Positions 43,683 to 51,580 of a stretch of DNA of 64,000 bases are shown here, one piece after another. Made by a program: the position numbers and the translations under genes. Under the pieces are notes generated by a model, which saw nothing but the letters and a program-made list of their open reading frames with translations, did no database searches and was not told the DNA's origin. Position 1 is the first letter of the stretch; each line of letters starts with the position of its first letter. This stretch comes from an uncultured Bacteroidales bacterium (GTDB lineage: Bacteria > Bacteroidota > Bacteroidia > Bacteroidales > UBA932), in assembly GCA_934726455.1 (NCBI GenBank), contig CAKVDS010000002.1, positions 97,385 through 161,384 on the forward strand, given 5' to 3'.

Positions 43683-45023
43683 ATGAAACAGATTATTTCA
43701 GTCGGAGTAATATGCCTAAGTCTCATGCTGATGCAGAGCGCGCAGGCCCAAAATCCCGTCCCGGAACGTCCGAGAATCCTCATCAGCACCGATATCGGAG
43801 GAACAGACCCGGACGACAACCAGTCCATGATGCACTTCCTGCTCTACAGCAACGAATTCGATACTGAGGGGCTGGTATCCTCCCCCTCATACGGCGATGG
43901 AAATGACCGTGAAATCATCCGGATGATAGGGCTTTACGAGCAGGATCTGCCAGTATTGAAGCAGCATGCCGACAGATGGCCCTCAGCCGATTACCTGCGC
44001 TCCATCACCAAGCAGGGGCGTCGCGGGGCCGCGCCCATGTGCGGATATTCCACAGCAACCGAGGGGTCGGACTGGATTGTGACATGTGCAAGAAAAAATG
44101 ACAGCCGCCCGCTCTACATCCTGGTCTGGGGCGGACTCGATGATGTAGCCCAGGCACTGCACGATGCGCCGGACATCGCCACCAAAATCCGCATCCATTG
44201 GATAGGCGGGCCAAACAAGAAGTGGAGCCTGCCAAGTTACTGCTATATCGCTGAAAACTTCCCTGATCTGTGGTTCATCGAAGACAACGAATCCTATAGG
44301 GGGTTCATAGCCGACTATAAGAATCCTGGCATATACCACGCCGGCTTCTACGAGCACTTCGTAAAAGGAGCCGGACATCTGGGTACCGACTTTTACAATT
44401 ACAAAGAGGGACTGCCAAAACTTGGCGACACTCCTACGCTTCTTTATATGATGGACGGGGATCCTTCCGACCCGGAGAGAGAATCCTGGGGCGGGTCATT
44501 CGTCAAAATACGACACAGTTCCCGTGCCGTCTTCACACAGCCCACGACTGCAAGGGATACCGTCCAGAGGGACGGCATAATAGAGTGGCACTTCAAAGGG
44601 CCTCGCCTGAAAAAAGGCAGCTACCACCCGGTGAAGGCCCGGTGGGCTTCAGGTGCGGACAATGAGGTGGGATTCCTCACAGTGGACAGGCAGAAGTGGC
44701 CGGTCTATTATCTTGGCAAAGGACGCTACATGTGCCGATACGCCACATACAAGACCGGAATCATCGGATACACCATAGAGTCCGACATCAAAGGCTTTCC
44801 CCGCCAAAGCGGCGAGTTCTATGTAGAGAACGTCTTCCCCGGCAAAGCGCGGTCCACAGACTACCTTTTGGGGAAGACATGGTGGAGTGACCGTACCGAA
44901 CCCTCTCTGTATTCAGCCAGAGAACAATGTCAAGGTGCACAGACCGTGGCCAGATGGCGTGATCAGGTCATGGAAGATTGGGGTCTGAGGTGCGGTTGGC
45001 TGAAAGCCGGCAACCCCCGTTGA
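43683..45023 (+). CDS. DUF1593 nucleoside-hydrolase-like exported protein
   Basis: 446 residues: signal peptide (ISVGVICLSLMLMQSAQAQ), then a nucleoside-hydrolase-like fold with the calcium-site pattern ISTDIGGTDPDDNQSMMH (compare DTDxGxDDA), and a beta-sandwich C-terminal domain (WHFKGPRLKKGSYHPVKARW). DUF1593 proteins occur with glycan-utilization genes; the substrate is unknown. The gene lies between the two copies of the 36-nt repeat. Its stop codon overlaps the scar of a DUF1703 gene, and its last codons share a 16-19 nt similarity with that scar. Confidence 0.85.
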   Translation: MKQIISVGVICLSLMLMQSAQAQNPVPERPRILISTDIGGTDPDDNQSMMHFLLYSNEFDTEGLVSSPSYGDGNDREIIRMIGLYEQDLPVLKQHADRWPSADYLRSITKQGRRGAAPMCGYSTATEGSDWIVTCARKNDSRPLYILVWGGLDDVAQALHDAPDIATKIRIHWIGGPNKKWSLPSYCYIAENFPDLWFIEDNESYRGFIADYKNPGIYHAGFYEHFVKGAGHLGTDFYNYKEGLPKLGDTPTLLYMMDGDPSDPERESWGGSFVKIRHSSRAVFTQPTTARDTVQRDGIIEWHFKGPRLKKGSYHPVKARWASGADNEVGFLTVDRQKWPVYYLGKGRYMCRYATYKTGIIGYTIESDIKGFPRQSGEFYVENVFPGKARSTDYLLGKTWWSDRTEPSLYSAREQCQGAQTVARWRDQVMEDWGLRCGWLKAGNPR

Positions 45024-45080
45024 TGGTTGGAAAGCCGGCAGAAGTTGAGTCCCAAGAGTGCGCCGGCAGTGCTGCATCTC
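45019..45080 (+). pseudogene. 3' scar of a lost AAA-ATPase-like/DUF1703 gene
   Basis: Read in its own frame this segment encodes VDGWKAGRS and a stop (45046-45048). It aligns with the end of the intact gene (VDGWKADRS, stop at 47057-47059) and about 30 nt beyond, with roughly 80% identity by eye. Only the tail remains. The end of the DUF1593 gene just before it (44994-45012) resembles the scar at 45025-45040, which suggests recombination through a short similarity. Confidence 0.65.
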
Positions 45081-45107
45081 CCAACTTCCCTCTTGTCGAT
45101 GCCCTGA

Positions 45108-45143
45108 AGGTTGGGGTATTTTTGGCTGTTTTCTCCCCTACCT
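45108..45143. repeat. 36-nt hairpin repeat, copy 2
   Basis: Same orientation as copy 1; the first 25 nt are identical, the 3' arm differs at two positions. The outer pair is A-T here (45107 with 45144) where copy 1 has G-C, a compensatory change that argues for a selected stem. Confidence 0.8.
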
Positions 45144-45261
45144 TGCCATTGCGCTCCTCCAAAAAACTTTCCCCTGTTCCTGTCCGGCGCCGTTGCCTCC
45201 GTCCCCGCCGGCGCATCCCGTCCTTTCATTTCTCTTGGTGAGCGCTTATAACTTGCATCCG

Positions 45262-45373
45262 CCGGTGGCGGATAACGCGTTGATTGTCAATGAGAAAACT
45301 CATTTGCCTATGCTGATTTGCGGGGAGGCGAAGTCCTCTTTTGCTTGATAGTCAGACAGTTATCCGCCACCGG
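45262..45373. repeat. 15-bp inverted repeat pair enclosing 82 bp
   Basis: CCGGTGGCGGATAAC (45262-45276) and GTTATCCGCCACCGG (45359-45373) are exact reverse complements. The left arm also forms a short hairpin (ATCCGCC 45257-45263 with GGCGGAT 45267-45273). No target-site duplication or gene inside. The right arm recurs at 48964-48983. With the scar and hairpin repeat this accounts for the 491-nt gap 45024-45514, which holds no gene. Confidence 0.65.
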
Positions 45374-45500
45374 GTCGTCACCGGGAGAGCCGTCATCGGA
45401 CAGTGCCACCGGAGTCGGGGTGTCGTCATAGGGACATGGTCACGGAATCCGCGCTTGTGTGCTCTCTCATTGTACCCTTTCATTTTTGCTGCCGAAAAGT

Positions 45501-45508
45501 TATATTTG
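45501..45508 (+). promoter_or_regulatory. -7 box for the DUF1703 gene
   Basis: TATATTTG ends 6 nt before the ATG at 45515; TTTC lies 19 nt upstream. It predicts a nearly leaderless mRNA. Confidence 0.6.
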
Positions 45509-45514
45509 TGAATT

Positions 45515-47059
45515 ATGTTGTACCCTATCGGAATACAGAGTTTTTCGGAGATCCGTACAGGCGGATATGTCTATGTGGACAAGACTGCGTTGATCTACAG
45601 CCTCACATCGACAGGCAAGTACTATTTCCTGAGCCGGCCGCGGCGTTTCGGGAAGAGCCTTCTCGTCTCGACGATGGAGGCGTATTTCCGTGGCAGAAAG
45701 GAACTTTTCAAGGGGCTGGCCATGGAGGAGCTGGAGAAAGAGTGGCTCGAGTATCCGGTGCTGCATCTGGATCTGACGGGGGCCGCTTACTCCAAAGAGG
45801 AGGAACTCTATTCGAAACTGAACTCTTTCCTGTCCGCTCAGGAGGAAATCTACGGAATAAGGACTTCGGAGAAAGTGGTGAGTGTACGTTTTGATCATGT
45901 CATCGACGCTGCATATCGCAAGACTGGGCGCAAGGTGGTGATCCTCATAGACGAATACGACAAGCCGATAGTGGACAACATCGACGACCAAGTTCTCATG
46001 GATGCGTTCCGCCGCGAGCTTCAGGGTTTCTACAGCGTCATCAAGGGCAAGGACGAGTTCATCCGTTTCGCCTTCCTCACGGGAGTCACCAAACTCGGGA
46101 AGATGAGCATCTTCAGCGGACTCAACAACCTCAACGACATCTCGATGGATCTTGGTTTTTCGGACATCTGTGGGGTGTCGGAGACGGAGTTGAGGGAATA
46201 CTTCGACGGGAGCGTGACGGAGCTGGCCGAAGCCTGCCGGATGAGCCGGGAGGAGTGCTACGCCAAGCTCAAGACGATGTATGACGGCTATCATTTCAAT
46301 GAGAGCGCTTCAGGGGTTTACAATCCTTTCAGCCTGCTTAATACGTTCAAGGCAAACAGGTTCCGCATGTACTGGTTCGAAACTGGAACCCCGACGTTCC
46401 TTGTCCGCTACCTGAAGCAGATCAAATGTAATCTGGACAACATCTCCAAAGATGATGTTCCGGTAGAGACCCTGACCGGAGCGAATTACGTGGCCCCGGC
46501 GCCGATCACTCTGATGTACCAGACCGGCTACCTGACCATTGCGGGCTACGATGAACGCTTCAAAACTTACAATCTCGATTACCCCAATGAGGAGGTCAAG
46601 GCCGGTTTTCTGAATTCACTGAGCCAGTTGTATGCTCCTGCCCTGATCCAGGGGGAATTCTCGGTGTACCAGTTTGTCCGCGACATCGAGCGCGGCGACG
46701 TGCCAGGCTTCATGGACCGGTTCACGGCTTTCCTCTCCGACAACAGCTACGAGATCCAGGGCGACCTTGAGCTGTATTTCCAGAACACGATGTCGGTGAT
46801 GCTCAAAATGATGGGCTTGTATGTCAAGACGGAGTACCGCACCTCCAACGGGCGCATAGACATAGTCTTCGACACCGACAAATATGTCTACATCATCGAG
46901 CTGAAGCGCGACCTCCCGCCGGAGGAGGCGTTGCGTCAGATCGAGGCGAAGGGCTACGACAGGCCGTTCCTCTCAAGCGGCAAGGAGATAATAAAGCTCG
47001 GCATCAACTTCTCCTCCCAGACCCGCACCGTGGACGGCTGGAAAGCCGACAGAAGCTGA
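45515..47059 (+). CDS. AAA-ATPase-like protein with PD-(D/E)XK nuclease-like domain (DUF1703)
   Basis: 514 residues. The N-terminal AAA-ATPase-like domain opens with YPIGIQSFSEIRTGGYVYVD, has the P-loop-like FLSRPRRFGKSLL (about 40-52) and Walker B VVILIDEYDKP. The C-terminal domain has the nuclease-like core GRIDIVFDTDKYVYIIELK (Asp; ExK). This family occurs in many paralogous copies in Bacteroidales; function is unknown. Unlike the flanking DUF234 genes its base composition matches the chromosome. A tail fragment of a second copy lies 2 kb upstream. Confidence 0.88.
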   Translation: MLYPIGIQSFSEIRTGGYVYVDKTALIYSLTSTGKYYFLSRPRRFGKSLLVSTMEAYFRGRKELFKGLAMEELEKEWLEYPVLHLDLTGAAYSKEEELYSKLNSFLSAQEEIYGIRTSEKVVSVRFDHVIDAAYRKTGRKVVILIDEYDKPIVDNIDDQVLMDAFRRELQGFYSVIKGKDEFIRFAFLTGVTKLGKMSIFSGLNNLNDISMDLGFSDICGVSETELREYFDGSVTELAEACRMSREECYAKLKTMYDGYHFNESASGVYNPFSLLNTFKANRFRMYWFETGTPTFLVRYLKQIKCNLDNISKDDVPVETLTGANYVAPAPITLMYQTGYLTIAGYDERFKTYNLDYPNEEVKAGFLNSLSQLYAPALIQGEFSVYQFVRDIERGDVPGFMDRFTAFLSDNSYEIQGDLELYFQNTMSVMLKMMGLYVKTEYRTSNGRIDIVFDTDKYVYIIELKRDLPPEEALRQIEAKGYDRPFLSSGKEIIKLGINFSSQTRTVDGWKADRS

Positions 47060-47115
47060 GGCACCCGAGTGCGCCGGAAGTGCTACAAGCAACATCGCTC
47101 AAATCATTGACAGTA

Positions 47116-47148
47116 AAAAGCCTCCCACGAGAATCGTGGAAGGCTTTT
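47116..47148. terminator. Terminator after the DUF1703 gene
   Basis: AAAAGCCTCCCACGA (47116-47130) pairs with TCGTGGAAGGCTTTT (47134-47148), one internal mismatch, 3-nt loop. A/T flanks allow function on both strands between convergent genes. Confidence 0.8.
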
Positions 47149-47152
47149 CTTA

Positions 47153-47260
47153 TTTCCCGACTTCGTCGCTTTTTGACTGCCAAAACGGACGCGCTCTGAT
47201 TATCAATCAGTTATAGCACAAATGGGTGATTCAAGGTGACGCAATGACGAAGTCAGGAAA
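47153..47260. repeat. 108-bp segment bounded by 15-bp inverted repeats
   Basis: TTTCCCGACTTCGTC (47153-47167) and GACGAAGTCAGGAAA (47246-47260) pair at 14 of 15 positions. No gene is inside. It could be a MITE-like remnant or a structured RNA. The rest of the gap to 47357 shows nothing I recognise. Confidence 0.45.
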
Positions 47261-47356
47261 GAACTGGGAGTAAACATTATAACTGCAGAACTATAAGTTC
47301 ATCCGCGCCCCGCACACAAAAAAACACCCCCACAGAATGACCACCTATCGTCTATG

Positions 47357-48781
47357 TCAATGCAAGAACAGGTCGTCGAGAGTAATCGAGTTCTGCACAA
47401 GTGAGGTATGGGAATTAGCTGACAGACCGAATGTTGTCACCATCACAAGATGGATGGACTTGTTTGTCTTGGTTGCATTGCGGAAAACCTCTATTTTATC
47501 CGCCAGTTCCGATTCGTAGCCTTTGGTGATTGAATATAAGCCCGAAGCGAATTTTGCTTCGCAGAGGTCAATCACGCCGTCGCGACGGTCAATCAGCAGA
47601 TCAATCTGCGATCTCTTACCGGACTTGTCTTCGCCTCGCCATGAACACTGACGGGTAGCCACACCTGATATGCCCAAAGCAGATTTGATCTGAGATATGT
47701 GGTTCATACACAGAAGTTCAAACGCGAATCCCGTCCACGCACGATGCATGGCGGAATCAATTCTGTTTGTCCAGAAATTCTCATCATCCCCATAGTTTTC
47801 CTGAACAAAATCAAGATAAAAGATAGTGTAAAAGTCGCTGAGACGGTAGATGTTGCCTTTCTTCGCTTTCGTCCAATCCTTATATGACAGAACGAATCCA
47901 CTGTCTTCCAATTCTTTAAGAACCCTGGTCAAATTGCCGTTGGCCGGGATTTTTGTCGCCTCGGATATTTCGGTTCTTGTCAGTCCTGAACGCTTCGTAT
48001 TCAGAGCCTTGACAATCTTCAGATGCGGTTCGGGATTATCGAAGAGCGAAGCGTAGAGATGCGTAAACTCATCCCACAGGCGTGCCCTTTTCTTGAAGAA
48101 AATGTTGTCAATGTTCTGGCTGAAACTCATTCCTTTTTCGATCTTGTCCAGATAATAAGGAATTCCGCCCATAATCATATAGCATTCGGCTATATCCTTT
48201 CGCGTCAGACAGATTTGTCTGCGGTCAAGAAATTCTTCAGTTTCCTTCAATGTAAACGGCTCAAGATAAATTCGTTCGGTGTCGCGATTGAAAAGACCTC
48301 CTTTGTTGCTGAAAACCTTCTTTGTTATCCAAGAAGTCGCTGAACCACAAAGTATAAGCAAAAGGTTATTTTCTCCGGAACCCCATCCGTTCCAAAAACT
48401 CTCCAACGCACTCACAAAATCAGATTTGCGAGTTTCCATCCATGGAACTTCATCAAGAAAAACTACGAGTTTCCCAGGGCGGCTGATGCCAAGAAGATAA
48501 TTCTTCAGCATCCTGAATGCGGCATACCAGTCCTTTGGAGTCTCGAAATCTTCCCCCGAATAGTCTGAAAGGGCATTGGCGAAGTTCTCCAACTGTCTCC
48601 GCATGCTCTTTTTGTAGAGTCCGGTAAGATAGAAATCAAAACGGTTGTCAAAGGCTTGACGAATCAGGAAGGTCTTCCCGACACGACGCCGGCCATAAAC
48701 GACCACCAACTCCGGCGACTGCGATTCAAACCTCTCGCGAAGTTGCCGTATTTCATTCTCCCTTCCGATAAATTGTCCCAT
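47357..48781 (-). CDS. AAA+ ATPase with DUF234 / PD-(D/E)XK-like C-terminus (copy 2)
   Basis: 474 residues. Walker A YGRRRVGKTFLIRQ, Walker B VFLDEVPWME, CGSATSWITKKV, winged-helix segment TKRSGLTRTEISEATKIP, and C-terminal QIDLLIDRRDGVIDLCEAKF (nuclease-like Asp and ExK). Domain order and many motifs are shared with copy 1 but the two are well diverged, so this is not a recent duplication. It is clearly AT-rich (a sampled 60-nt stretch is near 38% GC), unlike the flanking housekeeping genes. Confidence 0.85.
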   Translation of the reverse strand: MGQFIGRENEIRQLRERFESQSPELVVVYGRRRVGKTFLIRQAFDNRFDFYLTGLYKKSMRRQLENFANALSDYSGEDFETPKDWYAAFRMLKNYLLGISRPGKLVVFLDEVPWMETRKSDFVSALESFWNGWGSGENNLLLILCGSATSWITKKVFSNKGGLFNRDTERIYLEPFTLKETEEFLDRRQICLTRKDIAECYMIMGGIPYYLDKIEKGMSFSQNIDNIFFKKRARLWDEFTHLYASLFDNPEPHLKIVKALNTKRSGLTRTEISEATKIPANGNLTRVLKELEDSGFVLSYKDWTKAKKGNIYRLSDFYTIFYLDFVQENYGDDENFWTNRIDSAMHRAWTGFAFELLCMNHISQIKSALGISGVATRQCSWRGEDKSGKRSQIDLLIDRRDGVIDLCEAKFASGLYSITKGYESELADKIEVFRNATKTNKSIHLVMVTTFGLSANSHTSLVQNSITLDDLFLH

Positions 48782-48808
48782 AAATAATAAAGTTTTTGTG
48801 TTACATCA

Positions 48809-48816
48809 CAAATATA
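48809..48816 (-). promoter_or_regulatory. -7 box for ATPase/DUF234 copy 2
   Basis: Minus-strand TATATTTG, 27 nt from the ATG. Confidence 0.6.
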
Positions 48817-48818
48817 GA

Positions 48819-48891
48819 CATTTAGATAGATTTAATGCGAAAATTCTGGATAAGTCGTCTAAATCTCGTGAAAAATGACTCATTTAGACAG
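48819..48891. promoter_or_regulatory. Iterated ATTTAGA sites upstream of ATPase copy 2
   Basis: CATTTAGATAG (48819-48829) abuts the -7 box and recurs as CATTTAGACAG (48881-48891). An inverted copy GTCTAAAT (48857-48864) pairs with ATTTAGAC (48882-48889). The arrangement resembles multiple operators. Confidence 0.4.
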
Positions 48892-48911
48892 CATATCCCT
48901 TCTTTATAAAC

Positions 48912-48947
48912 AAATAGTCCTCCCCGCTAACGCAGGGAGGACCATTT
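48912..48947 (-). terminator. htpG terminator
   Basis: AAATAGTCCTCCC and GGGAGGACCATTT arms pair with one mismatch around a short GC loop; on the minus strand a T-rich tail follows. Confidence 0.7.
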
Positions 48948-48963
48948 GCTATATACCTATCAT

Positions 48964-48983
48964 TCAGATAGTTATCCGCCACC
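48964..48983. repeat. Dispersed repeat, third copy of GTTATCCGCCACC
   Basis: TCAGATAGTTATCCGCCACC matches 45352-45371 at 19 of 20 positions. It lies between the htpG stop and its terminator, at the right edge of the accessory island. Confidence 0.6.
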
Positions 48984-49004
48984 TTCCATAATCAGGCAGG
49001 CAGG

Positions 49005-50909
49005 CTATTTCTGCTCACCCAGCAGTTTCTCGCTGCGGGAGACGAAGTCAGCGAGGGCTTTGCCCTTCAGCATGCCGTTGCTGAGCAGAGCAAGGTCAAC
49101 GACCTGATGAAGCAGCTCGTTGGCGGCGACGAAGTCGGCGACGCTCTGGTCAGCGGCATCCTTCTTCTCGCCCCAGATCTTCACGATCAGAGGGTTCTGC
49201 ATGTTGACGAGGATGTTGTATGACTCAGGGAGCGAACCGTAGAAATTCATTCCTCCGCCCATGGAGCTCATCTCACGGTAACGGCGCATGAACTCGTTCT
49301 GGGTAATGAGCACCGGAGCGGAAGTCTCTCCGAGGTTCTCAGCATCAACCTTGTAGTCATTGCCTTCAGGAAGCACGGCCTTGAACATCTCATCAAGAGC
49401 CTTCTTGTCATCTTCGGAGAGCTCCGGCTTTACGGCCTCCTCCTTCTTGATGAGATTGGCCACAGAGTCGCTGTCCACACGGGCGAAGCGGGTGTGTTCA
49501 ACTTTGCTCTCAAGCAGGTTGACCCAGTGGCTGTCGAGTTCGCAATCCATCAGGAGCACATCGTAACCCATGTTCTTGGCGGCCTCGATGAAACTGTACT
49601 GCTCCTCCGGCTTTGTGGCGTAGAGGTATACGACATTCTTGTCCTTGTCGGTCTGGGCCGGCTCGATGGCCTTGCGGTAATCCTCCAGACTGAAGAACTT
49701 GCCGTCGGTGTTCTTGAGCAGGGCGAACTTCATCGCACGCTCGCAGAACTTCTCGTCGCTCAGCATGCCATACTCGATGAAGAGCTTGATGTTGTCCCAT
49801 TTCTGCTCGAACTGCTCACGCTGGTTCTTGAAGATGTCCTCCAGACGGTCGGCCACCTTCTTTGTGATGTAGGTGCTGATCTTCTTGACGTTGGAGTCGC
49901 TCTGGAGATAGCTTCGGCTGACGTTCAGAGGGATGTCCGGAGAGTCGATCACGCCGTGCAGCAGGGTCAGGAAATCAGGCACGATGTTGTCCACATGGTC
50001 GGTGACGAACATCTGGTTGCAGTAGAGCTGGATCTTGTTCTTGTCGATGGCCATCCTCTCCTTGATCTTAGGGAAGTAGAGGACACCGGTGAGGTTGAAC
50101 GGATAGTCCACGTTGAGGTGAATCCAGAACATAGGATCCTCCTCCATAGGATAGAGCTCATGATAGAACTTGAGATAGTCCTCGTCCTTGAGATCGGACG
50201 GGGCCTTGGTCCATATAGGATCTATGCTGTTGATGACATTGTCCTCTTCCGTCTCGACCTCCTTGCCGTCTTTCCACTCGGTCTTCTTGCCGAAGACAAC
50301 AGGGACAGGCATGAACTTGCAGTACTTGCCGAGAAGCTGGCTGATGCGCCCCTTTGCGGCATACTCGGCAGAGTCGTCATCAAGATAAAGAGTGATCTCC
50401 GTACCCCTGTCAGTCTTCTTGCCCTCGGACATGGAGTATTCAGGAGAACCGTCACAACTCCACTGTACCGGTTTCGCCCCGTCTTTCCAGCTGAGAGTAT
50501 CGATGGTCACCTTCTTGGCCACCATGAAAGCGGAGTAGAAACCGAGACCGAAATGGCCTATGATGGAACCGATCTGATCCTTGTATTTCTCAAGAAACTC
50601 TCCGGCTGAAGAGAAGGCTATCTGGTTGATATACTTGTCAACTTCCTCCTCGGTCATACCGATACCGCGGTCAATGATCCGGAGCACTTTCTTCTTCTCG
50701 TCGAGTTCTATGCAGACCTTCAGTGCGCCGAGTTCACCCTTGAAATCTCCGCTTGAGGCGAGAGCCTTCATCTTCTGGGTGGCATCGACTGCATTGGCCA
50801 CAAGCTCACGCAGGAAAATCTCGTGGTCAGAATAAAGGAACTGCTTGATTACAGGGAAGATATTCTCGGTTGTTACACCAATCTTGCCCTTAAGTGAATT
50901 GTTTGCCAT
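49005..50909 (-). CDS. htpG: Molecular chaperone HtpG (Hsp90)
   Basis: 634-residue Hsp90 dimer. The N-terminal GHKL ATPase has LRELVANAVDATQKM, DRGIGMTEEEVDKYI and GHFGLGFYSAFMV; the middle domain has the catalytic-loop Arg in NVSRSYLQ; the C-terminal dimerization domain is complete. No consensus promoter is visible in the 26 nt between its start and the upstream terminator, so a stress-specific promoter is possible. Confidence 0.96.
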   Translation of the reverse strand: MANNSLKGKIGVTTENIFPVIKQFLYSDHEIFLRELVANAVDATQKMKALASSGDFKGELGALKVCIELDEKKKVLRIIDRGIGMTEEEVDKYINQIAFSSAGEFLEKYKDQIGSIIGHFGLGFYSAFMVAKKVTIDTLSWKDGAKPVQWSCDGSPEYSMSEGKKTDRGTEITLYLDDDSAEYAAKGRISQLLGKYCKFMPVPVVFGKKTEWKDGKEVETEEDNVINSIDPIWTKAPSDLKDEDYLKFYHELYPMEEDPMFWIHLNVDYPFNLTGVLYFPKIKERMAIDKNKIQLYCNQMFVTDHVDNIVPDFLTLLHGVIDSPDIPLNVSRSYLQSDSNVKKISTYITKKVADRLEDIFKNQREQFEQKWDNIKLFIEYGMLSDEKFCERAMKFALLKNTDGKFFSLEDYRKAIEPAQTDKDKNVVYLYATKPEEQYSFIEAAKNMGYDVLLMDCELDSHWVNLLESKVEHTRFARVDSDSVANLIKKEEAVKPELSEDDKKALDEMFKAVLPEGNDYKVDAENLGETSAPVLITQNEFMRRYREMSSMGGGMNFYGSLPESYNILVNMQNPLIVKIWGEKKDAADQSVADFVAANELLHQVVDLALLSNGMLKGKALADFVSRSEKLLGEQK

Positions 50910-50935
50910 ATATTCTAAGTTTTATTATTCAAAAA

Positions 50936-50961
50936 GCCGGGTGCAAAATCCTGCACCCGGC
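50936..50961 (-). terminator. Terminator between the lipoprotein gene and htpG
   Basis: GCCGGGTGCA (50936-50945) and TGCACCCGGC (50952-50961), perfect 10-bp stem, 6-nt loop, followed on the minus strand by TTTTTG. Confidence 0.85.
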
Positions 50962-51001
50962 CTTGAAAAATCAAATTATGTTCCAGTGACAAATTGTCAC
51001 C

Positions 51002-51574
51002 TTACCTTGCACTGGAAGATGAACCTTCATCTCCTTTGGTATAAGACACAATGCACCAGTCGAGCTCTTTCCCGTCCTGAAAGAACCTGCCCTTGTACGT
51101 CCCGGTAGGGACAAGGTCATAGGAGACGCTGAACGCACGTCCACTGCGTTTCCAAGTATACTCCACTTCATCCTCTATAGCCAAAGAAAAGCTGTACCCT
51201 CCATCCTCGTGGTTGGTGAGTTCAAGGCCGGAGACATACCATTTCTCCTCAAGTTCATCATCCGCTTCGACACGTCTCACATTGACGGAGAACTCAAGAG
51301 AAGAACCCTTATACACGGATGTCCAGGCATTGTCCCCCACCCTCTTGATGAATGGCTGCACACTGCGGTCCACCGTACCGGTACACTTGAATCCTTCAGC
51401 GTTGATGCCGGTATACGATCTGAGATTGCGCATCGTCACCTCCACACTGGAATAGATCATATGAGAGGTGTAATCGACCATATAGTATTTTGTACGATTG
51501 TAATTTGTCTCCTCTGAAACCACGCAGGAAGCAAGCATCATGGCTGCCGCCGCAAAAGCAAAAATCTTCTTCAT
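51002..51574 (-). CDS. Predicted lipoprotein, unknown function
   Basis: 190 residues: signal peptide with a clean lipobox (MMLASC, Cys about 17), then a predicted beta-rich domain I do not recognise and a Ser-rich end. It starts 6 nt after the upstream beta-barrel gene, so the two are cotranscribed and may form an envelope pair. Confidence 0.75.
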   Translation of the reverse strand: MKKIFAFAAAAMMLASCVVSEETNYNRTKYYMVDYTSHMIYSSVEVTMRNLRSYTGINAEGFKCTGTVDRSVQPFIKRVGDNAWTSVYKGSSLEFSVNVRRVEADDELEEKWYVSGLELTNHEDGGYSFSLAIEDEVEYTWKRSGRAFSVSYDLVPTGTYKGRFFQDGKELDWCIVSYTKGDEGSSSSAR

Positions 51575-51580
51575 GACACT

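Noticed and set aside
45241..45480. Small open frames in the repeat-rich gap
   Set aside because: Their translations follow the repeats and show no start signals or family patterns.
41992..48781. Insertion sequence or phage carrying the ATPase genes
   Set aside because: No transposase, integrase, phage structural gene or target duplication was found; the only tyrosine recombinase in the window is a housekeeping-type xerD 22 kb away.
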